Source: Flavobacterium hibernum (GTDB lineage: Bacteria; Bacteroidota; Bacteroidia; Flavobacteriales; Flavobacteriaceae). Taken from it: DNA of 64,000 bases. Shown here in pieces: positions 44,487 through 53,577 of the stretch. A program made the translations under genes and the position numbers. Location: contig NZ_JPRK01000006.1 of assembly GCF_000832125.1 (NCBI RefSeq), forward strand, positions 1 to 64,000, given 5' to 3'. The notes beneath the pieces were generated by a model that was not told the DNA's origin, made no database searches, and saw nothing but the letters and a program-made list of their open reading frames with translations. Every line of letters starts with the position of its first letter. Position 1 is the first letter of the stretch.

Positions 44487-45092
44487 TATCCTCCACCATT
44501 TCTTTTTTATTTCTTGAGCATAAATTCTTGGAATATCTTCTATTTGGTTTCCGTCAAAATCTATAACATATTCATTAGAGTCAAAATCAAATAATCTAAT
44601 TGCATTGTCTTCAATAGTTAATTCATTATAGCCCTCAGGATTGAACCAAATGTCTCGTCCGCCAAAACTCCAAATAATTTCGCCTTCTATTGATATTCTG
44701 AAAATTAGTAATTCTCCACGAATAATAAAGTCATTTTTTAATTTATGGATAGAGAAATTTGTTGCTAAATCGAATTCTTTATGCCAGATTAATTTTAATG
44801 AGGGAATTTCTAGGCAATAGATTGTATTGCCGCTAATAACCCAAATTTTATCATCTTCAACAATAAAAGTATCTTCAAATATTCCACTTATACTATTGGT
44901 TTGGTAAATTGTAATATTAGAAATTTCAATTCCAAATTCTTTAAGTATGATAAAGTGACGACTTCTGTATACTGGAACTTTTTCCTCGCCACCAAAATAA
45001 ATTTGATTATTTTTTGGTTTAATAACTGAATCCCGATTGTTATTATAATCATAAAGTAATTCAATTTCAAAATTTTTGTAGTCAATTTTCAT
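44478..45092 (-). CDS. Hypothetical beta-propeller-like protein
   Basis: The protein has 204 residues with repeated short strands (WVISGNTIYCLEIPSLKLIW, FSIHKLKNDFIIRGELLIFRIS, IIWSFGGRDIWFNP), suggesting partial WD/propeller folding. There is no signal peptide. The last codons and stop lie in the palindrome TTTGGCTTTAGCC. No family was recognised. The following hydrolase gene upstream (18-base gap, same strand) may share its transcript. Confidence 0.65.
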   Translation of the reverse strand: MKIDYKNFEIELLYDYNNNRDSVIKPKNNQIYFGGEEKVPVYRSRHFIILKEFGIEISNITIYQTNSISGIFEDTFIVEDDKIWVISGNTIYCLEIPSLKLIWHKEFDLATNFSIHKLKNDFIIRGELLIFRISIEGEIIWSFGGRDIWFNPEGYNELTIEDNAIRLFDFDSNEYVIDFDGNQIEDIPRIYAQEIKKKWWRIFG

Positions 45093-45109
45093 TGTTTTAG
45101 CTTTAAAAA

Positions 45110-46027
45110 TTACTCACAAAACAAATATTTTCCATTACCCGCATCTTTTTTCTTAGAAGGAATAATAATATGCGATTCGAATTTCTTTCCTTTCAAAACA
45201 TTATTCGTAAAATCTAAAACATATTGTTGACCTTGATGAAAAAGGTAACCTGAAAACTCATGTCCGCCTCCGCAAAAAGTAATCAATTCAATGTCCTTAT
45301 GTAAATCATTCATATGATTGTAAACAGCATAAGAGCCAAAAAGAATCAACCAACCCGAAGCATTTGTAGGGCAGGAGCGATGTGAGCCCGCGCTGTAAGG
45401 AACTGTGTCGTCATTACTTCCGTGTGCCAATAACATTGGGATTGCTTTTTCTTTTGTAATTAAATTAATATCCTGAATCGCTCCAGAGCCTCCAATAAAA
45501 CCGGCATATTTGAAGTTTTCTGGTAAATTGTTTTTGTATAAATTCATGAGTTTGTAATCCCAAAACGAAGCGTGAAAACCAATTTCAGCACCGGCACTAA
45601 TTCCGGAAATAAAGATTTTAGACGTATCGAGATTGTATTTGTTGGCATTTTCAATCAAAAATGAAGTTGCCTGCCACATATCGCTTACACCAATTTGAAT
45701 TGCCTTTATTTTCTCGGTTAAAGTTCCTTTGCAACCAAAATCTTTTCCTTTCATATATAAACTGTATGAAATGCTCGCAACCGCATAACCGTTTTTTGCC
45801 ATAAACATTCCAAAATCTTTCTCGCTCGTACGTTCTCCGCCGGAGAAACCTCCTCCAAAAGCAAAAATAATTAACGGAATTTTTTCATTAGATTTTTTCT
45901 GAGGTAAGTATAAATCCAAATCCAGTTTGATGGTGTCATTTTGAAAATAAGTCATCGTTTTGATTTCTTGTGCTTTTGTATTTTGAAAATTGAGAATAAT
46001 GAAAAGTAAGAAGATGATTTTTTTCAT
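45110..46027 (-). CDS. Secreted alpha/beta-hydrolase (esterase-like)
   Basis: The protein has 305 residues with a signal peptide (FLLFIILNFQNTKAQ). The nucleophile elbow is GISAGAE, the oxyanion-side motif FAFGGGFSGG replaces the usual HGGG, and HGSNDDTVPY provides the Asp and GGGHEF the His. It resembles BD-FAE/lipase-type esterases (COG0657). The substrate is unknown. Confidence 0.85.
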   Translation of the reverse strand: MKKIIFLLFIILNFQNTKAQEIKTMTYFQNDTIKLDLDLYLPQKKSNEKIPLIIFAFGGGFSGGERTSEKDFGMFMAKNGYAVASISYSLYMKGKDFGCKGTLTEKIKAIQIGVSDMWQATSFLIENANKYNLDTSKIFISGISAGAEIGFHASFWDYKLMNLYKNNLPENFKYAGFIGGSGAIQDINLITKEKAIPMLLAHGSNDDTVPYSAGSHRSCPTNASGWLILFGSYAVYNHMNDLHKDIELITFCGGGHEFSGYLFHQGQQYVLDFTNNVLKGKKFESHIIIPSKKKDAGNGKYLFCE

Positions 46028-46193
46028 GGTATAATGTTTTAATCTCGCAAAGACACAAAATTGTCATGTGAAAGTATATAGGGTTTATGTGAAAGGCTTT
46101 GTGGATTCGTGACTTTGTGTGTAAATTTCGCAGCAATGTTTTATCAAATATAAGAGGAAATTTTACAAAGAAATAATGTTGTAAAGTTTTTTT

Positions 46194-46232
46194 CTCTGCA
46201 CCTTTGCACCTTTGTAACTCTGCACCTTTTTT
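46194..46232. repeat. Degenerate tandem repeat
   Basis: CTCTGCACCTTTGCACCTTTGT units repeat imperfectly before the DUF493 gene. They are similar in style to the repeats at 47322, 49747 and 49924. Confidence 0.5.
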
Positions 46233-46269
46233 CTAATTAAAAATTCTAAAAAATCTGAAATCAAAACCG

Positions 46270-46277
46270 TATATTTG
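46270..46277 (+). promoter_or_regulatory. -7 box upstream of DUF493 gene
   Basis: TATATTTG is an exact -7 match 20 bases before the ATG at 46297. No clear -33 element was identified. Confidence 0.5.
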
Positions 46278-46296
46278 CGTTTATTTTTAATTACGA

Positions 46297-46593
46297 ATGG
46301 AAAACGATAAAGAAAAAAACACCGCCGAATTTTACGAAAGATTAAAGGTTGAGTTGGACAATTCAAATACTTGGCCAGCAGAATACTTGTATAAATTCAT
46401 TGTCCCTTCTGTAGATGATAATGTAGAGCGAGTTGAAAAATCCTTTGATGGTATGGGAGCAGTTATTAAAACAACAAAATCTAAAACAGGTAAATTTACC
46501 AGCGTTTCTATAGATGTTACCATGCATAGTGCTGATCAAGTGATTATCAAGTACAAAGAAGTTTCTACTATAGAGGGTATAGTTTCATTATAA
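46297..46593 (+). CDS. DUF493 family protein
   Basis: This 98-residue small cytoplasmic protein shows the YbeD-like pattern WPAEYLYKFIVPSVDDNVERV and SKTGKFTSVSIDVTMHS. It has the ferredoxin-like ACT-type fold of the family. The biochemical role is unclear. It is 3 bases upstream of the DUF4290 gene, so it is co-transcribed with it. Confidence 0.88.
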   Translation: MENDKEKNTAEFYERLKVELDNSNTWPAEYLYKFIVPSVDDNVERVEKSFDGMGAVIKTTKSKTGKFTSVSIDVTMHSADQVIIKYKEVSTIEGIVSL

Positions 46594-46596
46594 CTT

Positions 46597-47316
46597 ATGA
46601 ACGAAAAATATAAAAAAGAAGTCGCGAATGATGTTGTTTTTAATTTAGAATACAATTCTGAAAGACAACGTTTAATCATTCCAGAATACGGTCGTCATTT
46701 GCAAAAACTGATCGATCAGGCTACTGCAATCGAAGATGCTGAAACGCGCAATAAAGCCGCAAAATACATCATTCAGGTTATGGGAAGTTTAAATCCTCAT
46801 TTGCGTGATGTGCCCGATTTTCAGCATAAATTATGGGATCAGCTTTTTATCATGTCTGATTTTAAATTAGATGTAGAATCGCCATACCCAATTCCGTCTC
46901 GCGATGTATTGCAGTTAAAACCAGATGTTTTACAATATCCGCAAAACTTTCCGAAATACAGATTTTATGGTAATAATATCAAATATATGATTGATGTTGC
47001 TAATAAATGGGAAGATGGCGAAATGAAAAATGCATTGGTTTTAGTAATTGCCAATCATATGAAAAAGTCGTATTTGAGCTGGAACAAAGACACCGTAAAA
47101 GATGATGTGATTTTTGAACATCTATATGAATTATCTGGTGGGAAAATTAATTTGTTGCAAAGTACAGAAGAACTTTTAAACACGACAGATTTAATGCGTA
47201 CCAATAAACGTATGTCAAACAAAATTACGCCAGCCGGACAGCCAAAAATTCAGAGTAATAAAAACAACAATAAAGGGGGTAAAAAACCTTTTGTAAAAAA
47301 TAACAATCAGAAATAA
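46597..47316 (+). CDS. DUF4290 protein
   Basis: The protein has 239 residues. The segment YNSERQRLIIPEYGRHLQKLI and following helices (AKYIIQVMGSLNPHLRDVPDF, KLWDQLFIMSDFKLDVESPYP) are the DUF4290 signature, found only in Bacteroidota. The tail is Lys/Asn-rich and disordered. It is in an operon with DUF493 and 90 bases before murA. The function is unknown. Confidence 0.9.
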   Translation: MNEKYKKEVANDVVFNLEYNSERQRLIIPEYGRHLQKLIDQATAIEDAETRNKAAKYIIQVMGSLNPHLRDVPDFQHKLWDQLFIMSDFKLDVESPYPIPSRDVLQLKPDVLQYPQNFPKYRFYGNNIKYMIDVANKWEDGEMKNALVLVIANHMKKSYLSWNKDTVKDDVIFEHLYELSGGKINLLQSTEELLNTTDLMRTNKRMSNKITPAGQPKIQSNKNNNKGGKKPFVKNNNQK

Positions 47317-47321
47317 AAAGG

Positions 47322-47395
47322 TACTAAGCTACTAAGATGCTAAGCTATTAAGATTTTTAGCTCAGAAATTTAGAACCTCAGGACCTCAGAACCTT
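47322..47395. repeat. Degenerate tandem repeats between DUF4290 and murA
   Basis: TACTAAGCTACTAAGATGC.. at 47322-47353 and AGAACCTCAGGACCTCAGAA.. at 47373-47395 are two imperfect short-unit repeats in the 90-base gap. Confidence 0.5.
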
Positions 47396-47406
47396 AAAAA
47401 GAATAT

Positions 47407-48720
47407 ATGGGAGTTTTTAAAATCGAAGGAGGAATTCCTTTAAAAGGAGAAATCACTCCGCAAGGAGCAAAAAATGAGGCATTACAAATTTTGTGTGCCG
47501 TGCTTCTAACAGGAGAGAAAGTTAGAATTAATAATATTCCCGATATTATTGACATTAATAAATTAATCACGTTGTTGGGTAATTTAGGAGTGAAAATTCA
47601 GCGTAATGAACCGGGTTCGATTACGTTTCAAGCTGATGAGGTTAATGTTGGATATTTAGAAACCGAAGCTTTCAAAAAAGAAGGAGGAGCGCTTCGTGGT
47701 TCTATTATGATTGTTGGACCACTTTTAGCACGTTTCGGAAAAGGATATATTCCAAAACCGGGTGGAGATAAAATTGGCCGTCGTAGATTAGATACACATT
47801 TTGAAGGTTTTATTAACCTTGGAGCAAAATTTAGATACAATAGAGAAGATCATTTTTATGGAGTAGAATCTCCAAAAGAAGGATTAAAAGGTACAGATAT
47901 GTTGCTTGATGAAGCATCAGTTACCGGAACAGCAAATATTGTAATGGCTGCTGTTTTAGCAAAAGGAACAACTACAGTTTACAATGCAGCTTGTGAGCCT
48001 TACTTGCAACAATTGTGTAAAATGTTGAACTCTATGGGAGCTAAAATTACCGGAGTTGGTTCAAATTTATTGACTATCGAAGGTGTTGATAGCCTTGGAG
48101 GTTGCGAACACAGAATTCTTCCGGATATGATCGAGATTGGTTCTTGGATTGGTCTTGCGGCTATGACAAAAAGCGAAATCACGATTAAAAATGTTAGTTG
48201 GGAAAACTTAGGATTGATTCCAAATACATTTAGAAAACTAGGAATTACAATCGAAAAACGTAACGACGATATCTACATTCCGGCTCATAAAGACGGATAT
48301 GAAGTGAAAACTGATATCGATGGTTCTATTTTAACAATTGCCGATGCACCCTGGCCAGGCTTTACACCTGACTTATTGAGTATCGTTTTGGTTGTGGCAA
48401 CACAAGCAAAAGGAGATGTGTTAATCCATCAAAAAATGTTCGAAAGCCGTTTGTTTTTCGTTGATAAATTAATCGATATGGGAGCAAAAATTATGTTATG
48501 TGATCCGCATAGAGCTGTAGTTATGGGGCATAATTTTGAATCTCAATTAAAAGCAACAACAATGTCATCTCCAGATATTCGTGCCGGAATTTCGTTATTG
48601 ATTGCTGCGCTTTCTGCAAAAGGAACAAGTACAATTCAAAATATCGAGCAAATCGATCGTGGATACGAGCGTATCGACGAGCGTTTAAGAGCTATTGGAG
48701 CAAAAATCGTGAGAGCGTAA
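47407..48720 (+). CDS. murA: UDP-GlcNAc enolpyruvyl transferase with Asp at the Cys115 site
   Basis: This 437-residue cytoplasmic enzyme performs the first committed step of peptidoglycan synthesis. It has KNEA at 22-25, the GPLLARFGKGYIPKPGGDKIG loop (104-124, read in parts), RRxxDxH and the C-terminal ERIDERLRAIGA helix. In the catalytic loop PGGDKIG, Asp121 stands where E. coli MurA has Cys115 (GGCAIG). This substitution is known to give insensitivity to fosfomycin, for example in Mycobacterium. The enzyme otherwise looks complete. Confidence 0.95.
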   Translation: MGVFKIEGGIPLKGEITPQGAKNEALQILCAVLLTGEKVRINNIPDIIDINKLITLLGNLGVKIQRNEPGSITFQADEVNVGYLETEAFKKEGGALRGSIMIVGPLLARFGKGYIPKPGGDKIGRRRLDTHFEGFINLGAKFRYNREDHFYGVESPKEGLKGTDMLLDEASVTGTANIVMAAVLAKGTTTVYNAACEPYLQQLCKMLNSMGAKITGVGSNLLTIEGVDSLGGCEHRILPDMIEIGSWIGLAAMTKSEITIKNVSWENLGLIPNTFRKLGITIEKRNDDIYIPAHKDGYEVKTDIDGSILTIADAPWPGFTPDLLSIVLVVATQAKGDVLIHQKMFESRLFFVDKLIDMGAKIMLCDPHRAVVMGHNFESQLKATTMSSPDIRAGISLLIAALSAKGTSTIQNIEQIDRGYERIDERLRAIGAKIVRA

Positions 48721-48729
48721 AAAAGTTAG

Positions 48730-48850
48730 CCGCGAATTACACAAATTACACTAATTTTTAATTTTTGAAATTCAATTACTCTAATTTAGTTTTAAAATTA
48801 GGGAAATAAAACACAAAGTTAGTATTTGTGTAATTTGTGAAATTTGTGGC
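48730..48850. repeat. Inverted repeat between murA and CDF gene
   Basis: GCCGCGAATTACACAAATTA.. (48730-48756) is a near reverse complement of ..TGTAATTTGTGAAATTTGTGGC (to 48850). The element is about 120 bases, AT-rich and non-coding. Confidence 0.6.
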
Positions 48851-48866
48851 GAAAAAAATAGTCTAA

Positions 48867-49745
48867 ATGACAAATGAACAAAAAGCTATAAAAGCTACCT
48901 ATTTTAGTATAGTTGGAAACACCTGCTTAGCCGTTGTAAAAGGCTTAGCAGGTTTTTTTGGCAATTCTTATGCCTTAATTGCAGATGCAATAGAATCGAC
49001 TACAGACATATTTTCGTCATTTTTGGTCTTATTCGGAATTAAATATTCGAATAAACCAGCCGACGAAAATCATCCTTACGGTCACGGTCGGGCAGAACCT
49101 TTAATTACATTTTTGGTTGTTGGATTTTTAATTACTTCAGCAACTATTATCGGATATGAAAGTATTGCTAATATTCAGAATCCACACGATTTGCCAAAAT
49201 CCTGGACTTTATATGTTTTGGGCGCTATTATTATTTGGAAAGAGTATTCTTTTCGATTAGTAATGAAACGTAGTAAACAAACCAATAGTTCTTCATTGGC
49301 GGCAGATGCATGGCATCATCGTAGTGATGCAATTACATCTGTAGCTGCGTTTATCGGGATTTCTATTGCATTAATAATGGGGAAAGGTTATGAATCTGCA
49401 GATGATTGGGCGGCGCTTTTTGCTGCTTTTTTTATCCTATATAATAGTTATAAAATTTTCAGACCGGCGCTTGGCGAAATTATGGATGAGAATTTGAATG
49501 ATGATTTAGTAGAAGAAATCAGAATTACATCTTTAACAGTTGTAGGTATTTTAGGAACCGAAAAATGTTTTATACGTAAAGCGGGAATGAAATATCATGT
49601 CGATCTTCATGCTATTGTTTCGGCTCAGATTTCTGTAAAAGAAGGCCATGAATTATCACATAAATTGCAGGATAAATTAAAAGAAAAAATACCTCAATTG
49701 GGTAACGTTTTAATTCATATTGAACCGGATGATTATCACTCTTAG
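48867..49745 (+). CDS. Cation diffusion facilitator transporter
   Basis: The protein has 292 residues with six hydrophobic segments and the two CDF metal-site motifs: ADAIESTTD (helix 2; here E in place of the common D..H) and HHRSDA with DAWHHRSDAI (helix 5; H and D ligands). A cytoplasmic C-terminal domain (about 205-292) follows, with HVDLHAIV. It exports divalent cations such as Zn or Mn using the proton gradient; the metal cannot be fixed from sequence. It has a strong terminator downstream. Confidence 0.92.
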   Translation: MTNEQKAIKATYFSIVGNTCLAVVKGLAGFFGNSYALIADAIESTTDIFSSFLVLFGIKYSNKPADENHPYGHGRAEPLITFLVVGFLITSATIIGYESIANIQNPHDLPKSWTLYVLGAIIIWKEYSFRLVMKRSKQTNSSSLAADAWHHRSDAITSVAAFIGISIALIMGKGYESADDWAALFAAFFILYNSYKIFRPALGEIMDENLNDDLVEEIRITSLTVVGILGTEKCFIRKAGMKYHVDLHAIVSAQISVKEGHELSHKLQDKLKEKIPQLGNVLIHIEPDDYHS

Positions 49746-49746
49746 A

Positions 49747-49786
49747 GGTTCAAAGGTTCAAAGGTTCAAAGGTTCAAAGGTTCAAA
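49747..49786. repeat. Perfect octamer tandem repeat, 5 copies
   Basis: GGTTCAAA repeats exactly five times just after the stop of the CDF gene. It is a simple sequence repeat that could change copy number by slippage, but it lies outside coding sequence. Confidence 0.85.
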
Positions 49787-49822
49787 TGTGCTGAGGTTTT
49801 TATTTGAAATGTAAAAAAAACG

Positions 49823-49862
49823 AAAATCCGTTTATTCTTTTAGAGTAAACGGATTTTTTTTA
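49823..49862 (+). terminator. Rho-independent terminator after CDF gene
   Basis: AAAATCCGTTTA and TAAACGGATTTT pair around an 11-base loop and are followed by a T run. Confidence 0.82.
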
Positions 49863-49874
49863 TAGGATATTTTT

Positions 49875-49925
49875 TTGTCTGGCTGAGCGAAGTCGAAGTT
49901 TCATGAGACGTTTCGACTTTGTCCC
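49875..49925. repeat. Small inverted repeat (AAGTCGAA family)
   Basis: GCGAAGTCGAAGTTTC and GTTTCGACTTT form a short imperfect palindrome after the CDF terminator, followed by degenerate CCTTTG/CCTTAA repeats to 49968. Confidence 0.45.
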
Positions 49926-49965
49926 TCTGAACCTTTGAGCCTTTGTTCCTGAATACCTTAATACC

Positions 49966-52455
49966 TTAATCTAATACATTCAAAATCTTCAATCCAAGTA
50001 CAACACCATTTTGCTGAATTCCGCCTTGATACGAATGAATATAATCGACTCTGAAAACTTTAAATTTTCCAAAACCTAAGTTATCTAAACCAATTGTAAA
50101 TTCAGAATACGGTTTTCTGTCTGGAATTGCCAATGAGTGAAATCCGATATTCATAGTGGATTTTAAAAGATTCAAAAGCGGAATCTTATTCATGATAAAT
50201 CCTGTATCATTATATTCAGAATGTATTTCAAGATAACGATCATTTGTGCTGTTAGAATAGTAAGGCATTAAGTTAAAAACATTCAAATAACGTTCGTTTG
50301 TTCCAATGTGAGTTTGGTTTCCATTAAAGTGTCTGTAATCGATAAATGAAATGTTTTCGGCATTAAAAAACTTTCCAGCTCTAAAATTCATTCCTAAAAC
50401 ACCTTTGTTTCCTAATGATACATCATATAGTACAGACGCGCCCAAACGTACGAATTCGTATTTTTTCTCGCTAGCCGCAAAAGCTTTTTCAAAAGCTAGA
50501 AAGATAATTGGGTATTTTTCATCTTTAATATTATATCTGCCGTCGGGTCTTGAAATGTATTTGTTTCCAAAGTTAATTCGGGCACTTATGGCGGCTTTAA
50601 ACAAATGATGTTGGTTAAAAGCAGGATTTACATAATCGTCCGGAGCCAACGGATTATTAGACGAATATGTATCATCTCTTTTAAAGAAAGAATAGTCGGT
50701 CGTATTAAAAAGAGGTTTTCTTTGCTCGTAGGCTACTTTACCATTTAGATTTAAGCCATTCATAACGTTTTGTGAATAATTTACTTGAGCAAATTCTAAG
50801 TTGTACAATTTCATGTAATTGTCTTTAAAAAACAAAGAGCTTATTGAATTGATAAGTTTGCTTATTGGTTCTGCACTGTTAAACTGAGCGGTTTTTGTAC
50901 CTCCAGTGGCCGAAATGGTGGCGTAATTTATATTATTGAACTTGTGGATAATTTGTCCGGTAACACGAAAACGCTCATCCGAAAATCCATAATTGAAAGT
51001 GGTACTTATCGAAGTACTTTTTCCTAGTTCTTCATCGGTTTTTTTAAATGAAAAACCAGAATCGAGATTAAAGCCCTGAACCGTATTGAAACTTAATGAA
51101 GTTACATTTAGTAATCCTTTATATTCAAAGGTTTCTTTTTTGAAAGTGTTTTTATGAGTGTATCCCATTAAAACATACCAAACTTTAAATTTGTTGTTTT
51201 TTGCATCGATCGAATCTGTATATTTTTGTGATTTTCTGATGGTTTGTAAGCTGTCTTTTTTAGTATAATCTGTACTTTCTTCAATAGTTAGAGGAATTGG
51301 ACGAATTGAATTCCAGAAAGCATCATCTTTTTTATTGGCATTGGCTTCAAAAGCTACTATTTCATTTCCAAAAGTTTTTTTCGCGAAAGAATCAGGGAAT
51401 TCATAGTTGGAATAAACGTAATTAAATTTTCCGGAGAATTTAATTCCAAAAATACCAGCATTAAAAGAAAGTGTCTGAGCATTTTTGGTCCAAATTTTAT
51501 TTTTAGAATTGTAGCTAAAGCTCTGTTTTAGAGTCATTAATTCCGTAAATTCATTTTTCATTCGGTAACCTTTAATGTCTAAATCAATTGCATAAATGGC
51601 AAAACTGTCATCAAGGATATAAATGTAACCTTCAAAAACAGGTTCTTTATCGCGTTTAGGAGTTACTTTGATCTTGTAAATTTGTTGATTATTATCGTCA
51701 TAAAAACTACCTTCGAGTTTATATTTATAGTAACTAAATGCATTATCGGCTATGGGCGAAATAAGTTTTACGTCAAAGTCTAGCGTATTTTCATAAAAAT
51801 CATAAGTTGATAAAGTTGCTGTATTGTAGCTGTAGCCTTTGTTGTTTCCAGAGATTTTAGAAGCGATAATTTTCTCTTTTAATTTGTTTGGTTTTTCAAA
51901 AGCGATTTTCGAAATAGTTTCAGATAAATATAAAATTCCCGTTCCCGTTGAATCTAAATTAGATGACATATCGGCGCCAAGATCTATTTTTTGACCTAGA
52001 ATTTTCTTGGGTAAATCCTTTACTTTAAAAATTCCTTTCGAATAAAAATCGGCAGTATAGCGTGCTGTTTTATCAGAGTTATCTTTTTTATTAGCGATAG
52101 CGCTTTTAATAATTGCATTCGCTGGATTGTTTTTAGGATCAATGATAACTTCATTTAATGCAAAGCTTTCTTCCAGAAGCTTGATGTCTAAAAGGATAAT
52201 TTTTGAGTCTGGAGCAACCGCTGTTTTTTGAGTTTTAAACCCCAAATACTGAAAAACAATCTTGTTTTTACCAACCTCTTTTACATTAAGCTGATATTTT
52301 CCCTGTTCGTTTGAAGTTGTGCTGGTATAAGTGTTCTCTTCAAGGACAGAAACAAAAGGCAAGGGATTTCCTTTTTCGTCAGTAATAGTTCCTTTGATTT
52401 GAGCAAAGTTTGAAATAGAAAAAAATAAAAAGGCAAATAAAGTAAAGTTTTTCAT
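49966..52455 (-). CDS. DUF5686 outer-membrane protein with carboxypeptidase-regulatory domain
   Basis: The protein has 829 residues with a signal peptide (LFAFLFFSISNFA). The N-terminal CarboxypepD_reg-like beta domain (KGTITDEKGNPLPFVSVLEE to KIILLDIKLLEESFALNEV, about 20-110) is followed by a long DUF5686 region predicted as a beta-barrel/beta-sandwich (about 115-829), ending in GVVLGLKILNVLD. Similar proteins occur singly in Bacteroidota envelopes, unlike true TonB receptors. The plug domain is missing. The function is unknown, and it is probably surface or outer membrane. Confidence 0.88.
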   Translation of the reverse strand: MKNFTLFAFLFFSISNFAQIKGTITDEKGNPLPFVSVLEENTYTSTTSNEQGKYQLNVKEVGKNKIVFQYLGFKTQKTAVAPDSKIILLDIKLLEESFALNEVIIDPKNNPANAIIKSAIANKKDNSDKTARYTADFYSKGIFKVKDLPKKILGQKIDLGADMSSNLDSTGTGILYLSETISKIAFEKPNKLKEKIIASKISGNNKGYSYNTATLSTYDFYENTLDFDVKLISPIADNAFSYYKYKLEGSFYDDNNQQIYKIKVTPKRDKEPVFEGYIYILDDSFAIYAIDLDIKGYRMKNEFTELMTLKQSFSYNSKNKIWTKNAQTLSFNAGIFGIKFSGKFNYVYSNYEFPDSFAKKTFGNEIVAFEANANKKDDAFWNSIRPIPLTIEESTDYTKKDSLQTIRKSQKYTDSIDAKNNKFKVWYVLMGYTHKNTFKKETFEYKGLLNVTSLSFNTVQGFNLDSGFSFKKTDEELGKSTSISTTFNYGFSDERFRVTGQIIHKFNNINYATISATGGTKTAQFNSAEPISKLINSISSLFFKDNYMKLYNLEFAQVNYSQNVMNGLNLNGKVAYEQRKPLFNTTDYSFFKRDDTYSSNNPLAPDDYVNPAFNQHHLFKAAISARINFGNKYISRPDGRYNIKDEKYPIIFLAFEKAFAASEKKYEFVRLGASVLYDVSLGNKGVLGMNFRAGKFFNAENISFIDYRHFNGNQTHIGTNERYLNVFNLMPYYSNSTNDRYLEIHSEYNDTGFIMNKIPLLNLLKSTMNIGFHSLAIPDRKPYSEFTIGLDNLGFGKFKVFRVDYIHSYQGGIQQNGVVLGLKILNVLD

Positions 52456-52523
52456 AGAAGTGGCTTTCTACAAAAATAAAATAAGTTAAATCTGAGCTTA
52501 TTAATTATTTGTTAAATAATACT

Positions 52524-52937
52524 TTACAAAAAAGATTGAATAGCTAATTCGTAGCTCTTTAATCCAAAGCCTAAAATTACGCCCTTTGCATTGCCGGATA
52601 AATACGATTGATGCCTAAAGCTTTCGCGTGCATAAGTGTTCGAAATATGAACTTCGATTACTGGAGTTGTTACAGCTTTCATCGCGTCGCCTAAACCTAT
52701 TGAAGTATGAGTATAAGCACCTGCATTTAAAATAATTCCATCAAATGTAAAACCTACTTCTTGAATTTTTCCAATCAATTCGCCTTCAATATTACTTTGA
52801 TAATATGAAAGTTCAATGTTTGGGAATTTCTGTTGCAACGTTTCAAAATAATCTTCAAAAGTTTGACTTCCGTAAACTTCAGGTTCTCTTTTTCCTAAGA
52901 GATTCAAATTAGGTCCGTTGATAATGCAGATTTTCAT
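52524..52937 (-). CDS. aroQ: 3-dehydroquinate dehydratase (type II)
   Basis: The protein has 137 residues, usual for type II DHQ dehydratase of the shikimate pathway. NGPNLNLLGKREPEVYG carries the active-site Asn, Arg and Tyr, with YQSNIEGELIG, LNAGAYTHTSIGLGDA and EVHISNTYARESFRHQSYLS. The His and Arg residues of the site are complete. A terminator lies upstream between it and the barrel gene. Confidence 0.96.
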   Translation of the reverse strand: MKICIINGPNLNLLGKREPEVYGSQTFEDYFETLQQKFPNIELSYYQSNIEGELIGKIQEVGFTFDGIILNAGAYTHTSIGLGDAMKAVTTPVIEVHISNTYARESFRHQSYLSGNAKGVILGFGLKSYELAIQSFL

Positions 52938-52960
52938 AAATGTAATTTTTGTAAAAATAA

Positions 52961-52993
52961 AAAAACCGTTCTAATTATTAGAACGGTTTTTTT
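52961..52993 (-). terminator. Rho-independent terminator
   Basis: AAAAACCGTTCTAA and TTAGAACGGTTTTT pair around a short AT loop, 21 bases beyond the stop of the minus-strand barrel gene and just upstream of aroQ. Confidence 0.85.
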
Positions 52994-53013
52994 AAAAGTA
53001 TGTGATATATTTT

Positions 53014-53577
53014 TTAGAACAACATAATTCCAGCTGAAAGTTGGAATACAGAGTTTTTAAGATCAGCTTTAGAAGAAACTTCAGTTAATCCAAAACCGTA
53101 GCGACCTTGAATAAAGATGCCTTCAGTTATCTTTAAACCAAGTCCTGCATTAATTGCAAAGTCAAAAGTTTTAGGATCCTGAACATCAAATTCTTTCTTG
53201 TTGCTTACTAAAAATGATGCTTGTGGTCCTACCTCTAGACTTAAAGATTTTGTTACATATATTTTAGCCATCACCGGAATTGCAATATATCCTAATTCGT
53301 TTTTAAATTCTCCAAGTGCATTTTTGTACGAAGCACCTTGAGTAGAATATAAAAGCTCTGGTTGAATTGAAAATTTCTCTAACAATTTAACTTCGGCAAT
53401 TAAACCTGCGTGATAGCTAGTAATACCATCTTTACTGTAATTTATTCCGCTAAAAGAAGCGTCTCCAGTTTGATTGGCAAAGTTTACTCCCGCTTTTACC
53501 CCCACTTTTAAAAATTGTGCTTGTATTGAAGCTGATGTTGCAATGAACATTACAGCTGCTAAAATTAATTTCTTCAT
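53014..53577 (-). CDS. PorT-type outer-membrane beta-barrel protein
   Basis: The protein has 187 residues with a signal peptide (MKKLILAAVMFIATSASIQAQ). The mature chain shows the PorT/OMP_b-brl_2 pattern: KVGVKAGVNFANQTGD, FSIQPELLYSTQGA, ELGYIAIPVMAKIYVTKS, LEVGPQASFLVSNK, and a C-terminal ASAGIMLF-type Phe. It is oriented opposite to the four plus-strand paralogues that follow it, forming a divergent cluster. The function is likely general outer-membrane structure; the substrate is unknown. Confidence 0.88.
   Translation of the reverse strand: MKKLILAAVMFIATSASIQAQFLKVGVKAGVNFANQTGDASFSGINYSKDGITSYHAGLIAEVKLLEKFSIQPELLYSTQGASYKNALGEFKNELGYIAIPVMAKIYVTKSLSLEVGPQASFLVSNKKEFDVQDPKTFDFAINAGLGLKITEGIFIQGRYGFGLTEVSSKADLKNSVFQLSAGIMLF

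Noticed and set aside
48000..48182. 60-residue antisense frame in murA
   Set aside because: It is opposite a fully conserved catalytic protein, with no start signal or composition of its own.
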